Shown piece after piece: positions 8,539-16,323 of a stretch of 64,000 nucleotides of DNA (positions within the stretch are counted from its first letter, which is position 1; each line of letters starts with the position of its first letter). A model generated the notes under the pieces. It was not told the DNA's origin and ran no database searches. It saw nothing but the letters and a program-made list of their open reading frames with translations. Source of the stretch: an uncultured Alistipes sp. (lineage in GTDB: Bacteria > Bacteroidota > Bacteroidia > Bacteroidales > Rikenellaceae); contig CAJTIY010000002.1 in assembly GCA_910576555.1 (NCBI GenBank), positions 124,001 to 188,000 on the forward strand, given 5' to 3'. Both the position numbers and the translations under genes were made by a program.

Positions 8539-10008
8539 TTATCGGTGCAGGGCGGCGCGCGCCATCGCCTTCAGGTCGATCCGCTCGCGGCGGACGAGGT
8601 AGGCGGCATAGGCGGCCAGCATCAGGGTGTCGAACGGATAGAGGATCCACGGGTTGCGCCCGACGGCGTTCATCGCGGCCTCGCAGGCGAAGAAGAGGAG
8701 CAGCGCCGCGACCGTGTATTCGCCGATCCGGCGCCAGTCGTAGGGCGTGGGGAAGAAGCGGCGGTTGAGCCACCAGCTGACGGCGACCATCGTCGTCTCG
8801 CTCGCCAGACGGGCCCATGCGGCGCCGTAGTAGCCCCATGCGGGGATCATCCGGCTGCCGGCGACGAGCATGGCGACGAGGCCCGCGCCCGTGACGACGA
8901 TCGCCAGCGAGGTGCGCTCCTCGCGTTTGTACCAGAACGAGAGGTTGAGCCACACGCCCGTGAGCATGTTGGCCCCCAGCACCACGGGGAGGATGAAGAT
9001 GCCCTCGCGGAAGTCGCGGCCCACGATCAGGGCGAACAGGTCGCGGTAGAGCGCGATGCCGAGGAAGATGAGCATCGAGGCCATGACGTAGTACTTGAGC
9101 GCCGCGGCGTTCATCTGCACGAACTCCTCCTTGCGGAAGTTCGAGAGGAAGAAGGGCTCGGCCGCGAGGCGGTACATCTGGTAGAAGAGCATCATCACCA
9201 CGGCGATCTTCGTGATGGCGCCGTAGACGCCCAGCTGCGCGCCGGCACCCTCCGGGACGAGGTTGTAGATCATCAGCCGGTCGACGAACTCGTTGGCCGT
9301 GCCGGCCAGACCCCCCACGAGCAGCGGCAGCGAGTAGGCGAAGACCGCGCGCAGCAGGCGGCGGTCGATGCGCGGCGCCGTGCGGTCGATGGTGGTGAGG
9401 ATCAGCAGCCACGTGGCGACGCTCGCCGCGAGGTTGGCGACGAAGACCCACCCCACGCCGAACGGGGTGGCGTAGAGCCCCGCGAGGCCGAAGCCGAAGG
9501 CCAGCGCCACGTTCAGCACCACGTTCATGGCTTTGAACAGCACGAAGGTCAGCGCGCGGCCCTGCTCGCGGAGCCGCGAGAAGGGGATGCACGACCAGAC
9601 GTCGAAGAGGATGATCGCGGCGACCCAGACCACGTATTCGGGGTGGGCGACGTAGTCGGGGCCCATAGCCCGGGCCACCGGGCCGCGCAGGAGCAGCACG
9701 ACGGCGAAGAAGAGCAGCGCGGCGAGCGACGTCGCGCCCCACGTGGTGGCGAAGAGCCGCCGTTTGGCGGCCCGCACGTCGCCGCCCGCCTCGTCGGCTT
9801 TGGCCGAAAAGCGGAAGTAGCTCGACTCCATGCCCATCGTCAGCAGCGTGAGCGCCAGCGGGATGAGGGCGTAGACGTAGGTGACCACGCCGTAGGCCTC
9901 CTGCCCGAAGATACGGGTATAGTAGGGCGTGAGCAGGTAGCTCAGGAAGCGCACCACGATGGTGCTGATGCCGTATACGGCCGTCTGTTTCGCCAGTTTT
10001 TCGAGCAT
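8539..10008 (-). CDS. Polysaccharide/oligosaccharide flippase, MOP superfamily (Wzx-like)
   Basis: A 489-aa protein with about 12-14 hydrophobic helices. It starts LAKQTAVYGISTIVVRFLSYLLTPYYTRI, the N-terminal signature of the polysaccharide-synthesis (PST) branch of the MOP superfamily, with GMESSYFRF following. Such proteins move lipid-linked glycans across the inner membrane. No glycosyltransferase genes are adjacent, so the substrate is unknown. A TATCTTTG -7 element lies upstream on the same strand at 10029-10036. The gene ends four bases before the cyclophilin gene. Confidence 0.9.
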   Translation of the reverse strand: MLEKLAKQTAVYGISTIVVRFLSYLLTPYYTRIFGQEAYGVVTYVYALIPLALTLLTMGMESSYFRFSAKADEAGGDVRAAKRRLFATTWGATSLAALLFFAVVLLLRGPVARAMGPDYVAHPEYVVWVAAIILFDVWSCIPFSRLREQGRALTFVLFKAMNVVLNVALAFGFGLAGLYATPFGVGWVFVANLAASVATWLLILTTIDRTAPRIDRRLLRAVFAYSLPLLVGGLAGTANEFVDRLMIYNLVPEGAGAQLGVYGAITKIAVVMMLFYQMYRLAAEPFFLSNFRKEEFVQMNAAALKYYVMASMLIFLGIALYRDLFALIVGRDFREGIFILPVVLGANMLTGVWLNLSFWYKREERTSLAIVVTGAGLVAMLVAGSRMIPAWGYYGAAWARLASETTMVAVSWWLNRRFFPTPYDWRRIGEYTVAALLLFFACEAAMNAVGRNPWILYPFDTLMLAAYAAYLVRRERIDLKAMARAALHR

Positions 10009-10028
10009 GGATGGTGTGTCGCAGTCCG

Positions 10029-10036
10029 CAAAGATA
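10029..10036 (-). promoter_or_regulatory. Bacteroidota -7 promoter element for the flippase operon
   Basis: Reverse strand reads TATCTTTG, an exact TAnnTTTG match, 21-28 bases upstream of the flippase start. No clear -33 TTG at the expected distance was found. Confidence 0.6.
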
Positions 10037-10217
10037 CGAATTTCGGCGGAATTTTCCTTCTTTCTCTGAAAGAAGAGGAGGCGCGGGGCCGGGTATGGCG
10101 GGAGGGGGGGGAGTGTGCGGCAGGGCGTGAGCTGTGGGAGCGGCGGCTGGCGGGTACAGGCGGCCGCGTCGGGTCGGAGGTGTAGGAGGAGAAGGGGGTG
10201 CCGGGTTTCGCGGGTGC

Positions 10218-10475
10218 GATGCGATCTTCGTCGGTTACGACGCTGCGGGCGTCGAGACGGGCCGCGCGGCCTTCGCGATGGCCGACTACCGCGACGGCAA
10301 GGAGGAGATCTGCGTCGCGTGGACCCGCGTCGACCTGCGCGCGCTGGGCGAGGTCAACCGCGTGGCGGTCGAGTTCGACGTGCACAACGCCTCGGGGCTC
10401 GTCGGACCCCGGACGTCGCACGGCATGTCGATCTGCATCGACGAAATCGCCTTCGAGGTACCCGCGGACCGGTAG
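10218..10475 (+). pseudogene. C-terminal remnant of a DUF4465 surface protein
   Basis: About 85 codons in one plus-strand frame resemble the C-terminal third of DUF4465 proteins of Bacteroidota: GYDAAGVETGRAAFAMADYR, then VAWTRVDLRALGEVNRVAVE, and GMSICIDEIAFE at the end. The upstream two thirds and any signal peptide are missing. The 140 bases before the homology are non-homologous, and the in-frame ATG at 10134 lies in sequence with no resemblance to the family. The remaining frame has normal codon use and no stop, so the truncation looks fairly recent. An intrinsic terminator follows at 10506. Treated as a decayed gene. Confidence 0.6.
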
Positions 10476-10505
10476 TCCGGCCTGCGGTTTTCCTCGAAAC
10501 GGAGG

Positions 10506-10539
10506 AGCGGCGCCTCGCAGCGGAGGGCGCCGCTTTTTT
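10506..10539 (+). terminator. Intrinsic terminator after DUF4465 remnant
   Basis: Arms agcggcgcctc and gagggcgccgct (one bulged G) with a 6-base loop, followed by a run of six T. It probably served the plus-strand gene now reduced to a remnant; it also lies just past the corA stop, which is transcribed towards it. Confidence 0.75.
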
Positions 10540-10559
10540 GTGTTCCTGCGGCCGGGGCG

Positions 10560-11543
10560 CTACAGCCACTTCTTGTAGCGGAAGAACCAGACGGTCATGC
10601 CCGAGCAGAGCAGCATGAGCCCTATGGCGAAGAGGTAGCCCATGGGGATGTTCCACCCGTTGGGCAGCGTGAGCGTCCACTCCAGCTCGGGCATGAAGCG
10701 GAAGTTCATGCCGTAGATCGAGGCGATGAGCGTCGCGGGCATGAAGATCACCGAGGCCACGGAGAAGATCTTGACGATCTCGTTCTGCTCGATGTTGATC
10801 AGACCCAGCGCGGCGTCCTGAATGTAGTCGAGACGCTGGAAGCTGAAGTCGGCGTGGTTGATCAGCGAGTTGACGTCCTTGATCATCAGCTGCAGGCGCG
10901 GGTAGATGTCGTTGGGGAAGCGCTCCGAGCGGAGGATGCCCGAGAGCACGCGCTGGCGGTCGAAGATGTTCTCGCGCAGCGACATGGTCGACTCCTGCAG
11001 GGCGCTGATGCGGTGCAGCACCTCCTTGTCGATGGCGTCCTCCGAGTTGATGTCCTTCGAGAGGGCCGCGACCTGCTTGGCGACCAGCTCCACCATGTCG
11101 GCGTCGTAGTCGATGCGCACCTCGAGCAGCGAGATGAAGAGGTGGTAACCCGTCGAGTAGCTGCGGTAGTTCATCTGCAGGCGCTTCTCCGTCTCGCGGA
11201 AGGTGCGGAACTCGGCGCTGCGCACCGAGACGAGCACGCCCTCGTTCGAGAGGATGAACGACACCGGTTCGACGATGAACGACTCGCCCGTGGGGACGAA
11301 GAAGTTGGAGTTGGAGATGATGGCGTTCTCGGTCTCGGAGTACTTCGAGGTCGACTCGATCTCCTCGACCTGCTGGCGCGTCTGGAGGCTGATCTCCATG
11401 AAATTCTCGACGGCCTTCTGCTCCTTGATCGTGGGCAGCAGCATGTCGATCCAGAGGATGTCGTCGTAGCCCAGTTCGTCGAAGAGCTTCGTGTCGGCAT
11501 TCCGGATGATCTTGTTGTACTGCTTGAGGTAGATGGTAATCAT
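10560..11543 (-). CDS. corA: CorA-type magnesium/cobalt transporter
   Basis: A 327-aa inner-membrane channel protein. The N-terminal 240 residues form the alpha/beta cytoplasmic funnel and a long helical stalk. Two C-terminal helices enclose the diagnostic GMN filter motif (residues 278-280, in LIASIYGMNFRFMPELEW). The C-terminus ends with the basic FFRYKKWL typical of the family. It transports Mg2+ (and Co2+/Ni2+) as a pentamer. It is separated from the mqnA-like gene by about 70 bases and probably has its own promoter. Confidence 0.93.
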   Translation of the reverse strand: MITIYLKQYNKIIRNADTKLFDELGYDDILWIDMLLPTIKEQKAVENFMEISLQTRQQVEEIESTSKYSETENAIISNSNFFVPTGESFIVEPVSFILSNEGVLVSVRSAEFRTFRETEKRLQMNYRSYSTGYHLFISLLEVRIDYDADMVELVAKQVAALSKDINSEDAIDKEVLHRISALQESTMSLRENIFDRQRVLSGILRSERFPNDIYPRLQLMIKDVNSLINHADFSFQRLDYIQDAALGLINIEQNEIVKIFSVASVIFMPATLIASIYGMNFRFMPELEWTLTLPNGWNIPMGYLFAIGLMLLCSGMTVWFFRYKKWL

Positions 11544-11612
11544 GATACGCTCTCTTGGGGTTCCTGAATCCGTGTGCGGTGAAGAGAGGCGGGCGGGGGC
11601 CCGCTAATCCCT

Positions 11613-12203
11613 TCAGCCCGGATTGGCCCGGGGAGCGGTTTTCAGACCGGCCGCCCACAGCTTGCGGAGCGCCCGGCTCTTCTGTTCGTCGAAGAGCGGA
11701 TCGGCCTGCGTCAGGTAGGCGTAGGCGTCGTAGGGACGGTCGGCGTAGCCCGCGGCGGCGACCGCTTCGTAGGTGTGCTCGAGCCCGTGGGTCAGGGCGT
11801 GCTGCAGGGCCTCGACGAGGGCGGGGTCGGTCTCCGCGCGGGCGACCCAGACGGCGTAGGCGAAGGGGTGCCCGGCGGCCAGCAGCGGGGCGAGCGGCGC
11901 CTCCTCGGCGGTGAAGTAGCGGAGGATGGCGGCGTCGGGTTCGCACGCGGCGAGCGCCTCGACGAGCACGGGCGACGGGGCCCCGAGGCAGTAGTCGGTG
12001 ACGATGCGGGCTCCGTCGAGCGCCGGCACGACGTGCGCCGGCACCAGAGCGATGTCGGCCTTGCGGGTTCGGAACTCTTCGATCGAAGCGGGGAAATCGG
12101 ACAACGACAGTTCGGCACGCACCTCAAGCGCGTGCTCGATTCCATAGAGGAACGGTATCGTATCGAGATACGACACGGCGGCTATACGGAGTACTGTGGC
12201 CAT
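11613..12203 (-). CDS. mqnA: MqnA-like chorismate dehydratase, internally shortened
   Basis: Start at 12203 (MATVLRIAAVSYLDTIPFLY); 196 aa. The N-terminal half matches MqnA, which makes 3-enolpyruvylbenzoate from chorismate in the futalosine menaquinone pathway: SYLDTIPFLYGIEHA, ADIALVPAHVVPAL, IVTDYCLGA. The C-terminal part also matches (HPFAYAVWVAR and the final helical domain). Members are usually about 230-280 aa. Only about 37 residues separate CLGA (72-75) from PFAYAVW (113-119), where I expect roughly 85-100, so the middle with the SRTSV-type substrate loop appears to be missing in frame. It may be inactive or a divergent paralogue. A TAACTTTG -7 element precedes it at 12236-12243. Confidence 0.7.
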   Translation of the reverse strand: MATVLRIAAVSYLDTIPFLYGIEHALEVRAELSLSDFPASIEEFRTRKADIALVPAHVVPALDGARIVTDYCLGAPSPVLVEALAACEPDAAILRYFTAEEAPLAPLLAAGHPFAYAVWVARAETDPALVEALQHALTHGLEHTYEAVAAAGYADRPYDAYAYLTQADPLFDEQKSRALRKLWAAGLKTAPRANPG

Positions 12204-12235
12204 CGTCCATAAAAGAAGTCGCGTTGGTAACGATG

Positions 12236-12243
12236 CAAAGTTA
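12236..12243 (-). promoter_or_regulatory. -7 promoter element for mqnA
   Basis: Reverse strand reads TAACTTTG (TAnnTTTG type), 33-40 bases upstream of the mqnA start. A TTTTG on the same strand near 12268-12272 is a possible -33, at slightly long spacing. Confidence 0.5.
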
Positions 12244-12295
12244 GGCGAAAATTCGGAAAATTTTCCACAAAATCGAGAAAAAGTGCGGCGGGGTC

Positions 12296-12327
12296 TTGAC
12301 AAGGGGGTGCGCGCCGTCGTATATTTG
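12296..12327 (+). promoter_or_regulatory. Bacteroidota promoter upstream of the phage-derived cassette
   Basis: TTGAC at 12296-12300 and TATATTTG at 12320-12327, with 21 bases between the TTG and the -7 box: a close match to the primary sigma (-33/-7) consensus of this phylum. It points towards the phage-like cassette at 12570, about 235 bases downstream; a possible 17-codon ORF starts at 12335 but is not convincing. Confidence 0.65.
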
Positions 12328-12569
12328 CCCTGCGATGCACAACGGCGGTCGCCTCTGCGGCGAGTTATCGACAATCGTCATCCGCTGATTTCCGGGGCAT
12401 TATCTCTTTCTGTCCGCGATTATCGACATTTTTTCCACTGTTTTATCCACATTCGGACCCCGCGTTCCGCACGATTCGCGCGGCGCTCGGGCGGCGGTCT
12501 TCACCGGACCGATCGTGCGACGCTCCGCATCTGTTCCGCGCGGTCCGATGCGCAAAAATCCAATCCACC

Positions 12570-13685
12570 ATGATCTCATTCGTACGTATTCCAGCGCAGC
12601 ATGCCCCCATCGGCGGGGCCCTCACCTACGGCGTCGAAACCGACGCGGCAGCCATCTGTATCCGGGCCCGGCGGGCGGCGCCGGAGGATGCCGGAGCGGA
12701 GGGCGCGCCGCAGCCCGGGGCGCTGCTCGGCGCGAAGCGGTTCGCGGGTGCCGGGCGGGTCGCGTGCGACGTGGCGCCCTTTCTGCGGGCCGCGGTGCGG
12801 TTCGTGCCGACGACGGGCGGGACGGGGTTCCGGCCGGCCGACGATCGCCTCGTCGCCGTCGCGGTGGAGGCCTTCGCGATCGGGACGGGGGCGTCCGACG
12901 CCGCTTCCCGGGAGGACGACGGGGATGCAGCGCCGGGTACCGCGACCGCCGGCGGGCAGCAGGCGGGACGCATCCCGTCGTCGGGCGGCCCCGAAGCGGA
13001 GCCGGCGGCGACTGCGGCCGTGCGGCGCTTCCTGCCCTGCGCCGCGGCGGTCGCGGCCCCGGCGCTGATGACCTCGATGCCGCGCGAGCGGCTCATAGCC
13101 CCGGGCGAGAGCGACGAGCTGACGCTGCTGGCCGATGCGCCGCTCGTCGTGACGCTCACCGCCGTGCGGGCCGGCGGCGGGCGCGAGGTGCGGACCTATC
13201 GCTCCGCGGCGGCGGGGCTGCAGCTCTTCCGCTTCGACACGCGCGACTTCCCCGGGGCGGAGCGGGCGACGGTCGACGCCGGGCCCTGCGGCACGGTCTC
13301 CTATGCGCTCCTGCCGGCGCCGGAGGGGGCGCAGCGGCTGGCGTGGCGCACGGCCGAGGGGTCCGTCGAGCACTATACTTTCCCGATCGTCCGCACGCGG
13401 CGGGTGCGGGTCGACCGGGAGCGGGTCCGGGGGCCCGAGGGGATCCGCAGCGCGGCGGTGCGGGCCGAGCGCCGCACGACCGTGGAGTCGGCCTACGAGG
13501 CCTCGGCGATGCTCGGGGCGCTCGCGGGGCTGCTCGCCGCGCCGCAGGCGTGGGCGGCGGAGCCGGAGGGCTACCGGCCCGTCGATATCGTGACCGAGGA
13601 GGCCGTCGTCCACCGCCACGGCACGCTGTCGTCGTTCGAGGCGACGTTCCGTTCCACCGCCGAAACCCCGCAGCCGTGGAACTGA
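12570..13685 (+). CDS. Uncharacterised phage-cassette protein, 371 aa
   Basis: First gene of the phage-derived cassette. No recognised domain. The sequence begins MISFVRIPAQHAPIGGALTY, has two beta-rich parts (about 1-100 and 160-265), and between them an Ala/Gly/Asp/Glu-rich low-complexity segment (about 108-150) that is probably a flexible linker. The C-terminal third includes TRRVRVDRERVRGPEGIRSA and ends FRSTAETPQPWN. There is no signal peptide. Its stop overlaps the GTG start of the next gene by ten bases, so the two are coupled and probably act together, perhaps as virion or tail-fibre-like components (inference from position only). Confidence 0.7.
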   Translation: MISFVRIPAQHAPIGGALTYGVETDAAAICIRARRAAPEDAGAEGAPQPGALLGAKRFAGAGRVACDVAPFLRAAVRFVPTTGGTGFRPADDRLVAVAVEAFAIGTGASDAASREDDGDAAPGTATAGGQQAGRIPSSGGPEAEPAATAAVRRFLPCAAAVAAPALMTSMPRERLIAPGESDELTLLADAPLVVTLTAVRAGGGREVRTYRSAAAGLQLFRFDTRDFPGAERATVDAGPCGTVSYALLPAPEGAQRLAWRTAEGSVEHYTFPIVRTRRVRVDRERVRGPEGIRSAAVRAERRTTVESAYEASAMLGALAGLLAAPQAWAAEPEGYRPVDIVTEEAVVHRHGTLSSFEATFRSTAETPQPWN

Positions 13686-16060
13686 CGATCGACGGACGCG
13701 CCTGCGACCTCGGCGCAGCGCGCTGCGTCGTTCCGGGCTACGATGCCGCCCGGCTCGCCGACCCCGCGGCGGCCCGGGAGGGGCGGTCGCTGCGGATCGA
13801 GCTCCCCGCCACGCCCCGCAACGACGCCGCGACGGGGTTCGCCCGCGACCCCCATGCCTTCGAGCGGTTCAACGACGCGCGGCACCGGGCGGCGGTGACG
13901 GCCGCCGGTGCGACCCTCTTCGCCGGCACGGCGCGGCTGCTGGCGGCGTCGGACGCGGGTTACGCGATCGAGATCCGCGAGGGCGGCGCGGGCTGGGCCC
14001 GGCAGGCGGCGCAGCGGACGCTGGGGGCGCTCGGCATCGGGTGGAGCGCCCGCCTCGACCCCGCGACGATCTGCGGCAGCTGGACCGACGACAGCCCCGT
14101 GAAGTTCTTCCCCGTCCTCCGCGACGAATACCCGCAGGTCAATGCCCCGGACGACCTGCTGCCGGCCGAGCGGATCCTCTCGACCGACGATTATCTCCCC
14201 TTCCTGCACGTGGAGACGCTCGTGCGGCGGATCTTCGCCGAGGCGGGCTACGGAATCCGCAGCCGCTTCATGGAGTCGGAGCTCTTCCGCTCGCTCTACA
14301 TGAGCGGGGCCTACGCCGCGCGCGACACGGCGGCGCTCGATGCGCGGATGGGCTTCGCGGCCCGCAGGCTCGGCCCCGCGACCGCCGCGGCCGACGACAT
14401 CGGCCGCGTCTACGCCGATCCGAAGCTGCTGGCCCACACCGTCGGCAACCTCGTCGACACGGCCGCGCCCGGGACCCTCGACGCCGACGGGGAGCCGATG
14501 CCCGGGCTTCGCGACAACGGCGGCTGCTTCACCGCGGTCGACGGCAAGATCCGCTTCGTGCCGACGACCGAGGTGAGCGTCGGGTTCGACTACCGCATCC
14601 GCTACACGACCGACCACCGGATCCTCGACCGGAAGCGACTCGCGGGGTTCGATGCCGTGTACCTCGGGCCGGGGGCCGGCGTGAGCTGCACGCTCGCCAA
14701 CCGCTACGAGGACCGGCGCGCGGCCGTGGCGCCGGGCCGCAGCTACCGGGCGGTGGTCTTCGCCCATGCCGCCGGGGCGGAGTACCGCCTGACCTGCACC
14801 CGCGACGGTGTGGCGGGGCGGCTCTGGGCCGAGTTCGCGGAGCGCACGGCGGCGGTGGCGACCCCGGCGGCGGGCACGACGACCGATCCGGTGCTGGAGG
14901 TGCGCAGCGGCGGCGCATGGGTCGTCTACGGCGGCGACTGGGCCCTCTACGACGGCCATGTCGGGGAGCGGGGGCGGACCGTCGTCGAGCTGCGCGTGCG
15001 GACCGCGGCGCAGCGCTGCTCGCCCGCCTCGCCCGCACGCTTCGACCTGATCCACTTCTCGGGGGCCGAGCCGGGGATGACCCTCACGCTGCACAAGGAG
15101 TGTTCGGTGCGCTCGTGCTTCGCCGCGGGGCCGGGCTACGGCGCGGCGCTCTCGTTCGCCGACGTCGCCCGCCACGGCATCCGCCAGTCGGAGCTGCTCG
15201 CGGCCCTCGCCCATCTGTTCGACCTGCGCTTCCGCACCGACGAGGAGCTGCGCTGCGTGGAGGTCGAGCCGGCTGCGGAGTTCTTCGACGGACCCGAGGC
15301 CGACTGGCGGGCGAAGAGCGACTTCGCGCAGCCGGTCGTGCTCTCCGACATCGCCTCCGAGGTCCACGAGCGGCGGGTGTGGGGCTACCGCGAGGGCGAC
15401 GGGGCCGTGCGGCGCCTCGATGCGGAGGCCGGGGAGACGTCCTCGGGCACCGGCGCCGCGGGACCCCTCGGGGAGTGGGCCTTCGAGGTGGCCTCGTGCG
15501 CCGCGAAGGAGGGGACGCAGCGGGTGCGCAACCCGCTCTTCGCACCCTCGGCGAGCGAGGAGGGCGGCTACCGCAACGCCCCCTCGGCGCGGATCCTGCG
15601 GGTGGGCGACCGCGATGCCGCGACCCCCGAGCCGCTCGTGCCCCGCATCGTCCGCTATGCCGGGATGCACCCCCTGCCCGAGGGCGAGCGGTGGGGCGCT
15701 CCGTGGCTCGGGGCCTCCTATCCGCTGGCGGCCTTCCACTTCGGGGGCGATGCCGCGGCGGAGCCCTTCACGCTCTGCTTCGAGGACCGCGACGGCGCCG
15801 CGGGGCTCCACCGCTTCTACGACGGCCGCTTGGCGCAGGAGGCCGCGTGCCGGCGCATCGCCCTCTCGCTGCGGATCGAGCCGCACGAGTACGAGGCCCT
15901 TTTCGCCGCGGGCACCGGGGCCCCCGGCATCCGCTCCGTGTTCCGTCTCGACACGGGCCGGGGCGCCGTCGCAGCCACGCTCGAGGGCATCGACGGCTAC
16001 GACCCCGAGGCGGCGTCGGTGCGCTGTCTCTTCACCCTTCTGCCCGGGGAGCGCCCATGA
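13676..16060 (+). CDS. Large conserved structural protein of the phage cassette (tail-like, putative)
   Basis: The start is GTG at 13676 (VELTIDGRACDLGAARCVVP), chosen because homologous-looking sequence begins there and it overlaps the previous stop; 794 aa. Beta-rich throughout with no signal peptide or transmembrane helix. Recognisable segments: GYAIEIREGGAGWARQAAQR, a WTDDSPVKFFPV block, LPFLHVETLVRRIFAEAGYG, and a repeated-looking carbohydrate-binding-type block LTLHKECSV. I have an impression of similar unnamed proteins in Alistipes and Bacteroides genomes but cannot name a domain. Its position before the head genes and its size suggest a tail or baseplate role. It ends in an ATGA overlap with the next gene. 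Confidence 0.72.
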   Translation: MELTIDGRACDLGAARCVVPGYDAARLADPAAAREGRSLRIELPATPRNDAATGFARDPHAFERFNDARHRAAVTAAGATLFAGTARLLAASDAGYAIEIREGGAGWARQAAQRTLGALGIGWSARLDPATICGSWTDDSPVKFFPVLRDEYPQVNAPDDLLPAERILSTDDYLPFLHVETLVRRIFAEAGYGIRSRFMESELFRSLYMSGAYAARDTAALDARMGFAARRLGPATAAADDIGRVYADPKLLAHTVGNLVDTAAPGTLDADGEPMPGLRDNGGCFTAVDGKIRFVPTTEVSVGFDYRIRYTTDHRILDRKRLAGFDAVYLGPGAGVSCTLANRYEDRRAAVAPGRSYRAVVFAHAAGAEYRLTCTRDGVAGRLWAEFAERTAAVATPAAGTTTDPVLEVRSGGAWVVYGGDWALYDGHVGERGRTVVELRVRTAAQRCSPASPARFDLIHFSGAEPGMTLTLHKECSVRSCFAAGPGYGAALSFADVARHGIRQSELLAALAHLFDLRFRTDEELRCVEVEPAAEFFDGPEADWRAKSDFAQPVVLSDIASEVHERRVWGYREGDGAVRRLDAEAGETSSGTGAAGPLGEWAFEVASCAAKEGTQRVRNPLFAPSASEEGGYRNAPSARILRVGDRDAATPEPLVPRIVRYAGMHPLPEGERWGAPWLGASYPLAAFHFGGDAAAEPFTLCFEDRDGAAGLHRFYDGRLAQEAACRRIALSLRIEPHEYEALFAAGTGAPGIRSVFRLDTGRGAVAATLEGIDGYDPEAASVRCLFTLLPGERP

Positions 16061-16317
16061 CGCGCCACGAACGATTGCTCGCCGCGGCGCTGCGCGACGC
16101 GGCGGGCGAGGCCGTCCCCGCGGGGCTGCTCGAACGGTTGCTCGCCGCGGGCCTGATCGACCTGCGGGCCTGCGAGCGGCGGGCGATCCGCCGCGAGGTC
16201 GAGGGCTCGATCCGCCGCGGCACGCCCCACTGCGAGGCGATGGTCCACGCCGCCGACCGCTTCAGCTGCTCCTACGAAAAGGTGCGCGCCATTTTCTACC
16301 GCAAAGACAAAACCTGA
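16057..16317 (+). CDS. Small HTH-like protein of the phage cassette
   Basis: An 86-aa basic helical protein whose ATG overlaps the preceding stop (ATGA). The C-terminal half (RREVEGSIRRGTPHCEAMVH, then FSCSYEKVRAIFYRKDKT) looks like a helix-turn-helix of the Mor-like or small-terminase type, with SYEKVRAIFY as recognition helix. DNA binding is inference. It lies six bases before the ClpP-like protease gene. It could be a small terminase subunit, but no large subunit gene follows. Confidence 0.65.
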   Translation: MTRHERLLAAALRDAAGEAVPAGLLERLLAAGLIDLRACERRAIRREVEGSIRRGTPHCEAMVHAADRFSCSYEKVRAIFYRKDKT

Positions 16318-16323
16318 AAACCC

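Larger units (their letters stand above)
12204..12569. other. Intergenic region with DnaA-box-like 9-mers, candidate oriC
   Basis: A 366-bp gap, less GC-rich than its surroundings, at a point where genes diverge (minus to the left, plus to the right). Same-strand DnaA-box-like 9-mers: TTTTCCACA 12261-12269, TTATCGACA 12365-12373, TTATCGACA 12420-12428, TTTTCCACT 12431-12439, and a perfect TTATCCACA 12443-12451. It also contains divergent promoter elements (12236-12243 minus; 12296-12327 plus). Clustering plus divergence fits a chromosomal origin, but dnaA is not in the window and GC skew was not computed. Confidence 0.5.

Noticed and set aside
10134..10217. N-terminal coding part of the DUF4465 fragment
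   Set aside because: Gly/Arg-rich, no signal peptide, no resemblance to the family; treated as non-coding.
12335..12388. 17-codon ORF (MHNGGRLCGELSTIVIR) after the plus-strand promoter as a leader peptide
   Set aside because: No run of regulatory codons and no attenuator hairpin follows; it overlaps a DnaA-box-like site, so chance is more likely.
13571..15886. Minus-strand 771-codon frame over the phage cassette
   Set aside because: Antisense shadow of the 794-aa gene; Arg/His/Gly-rich, no recognisable motif.
16057..16317. Confident small terminase subunit
   Set aside because: Only a helix-turn-helix-like pattern is visible and no large terminase gene follows; kept as HTH-like only.
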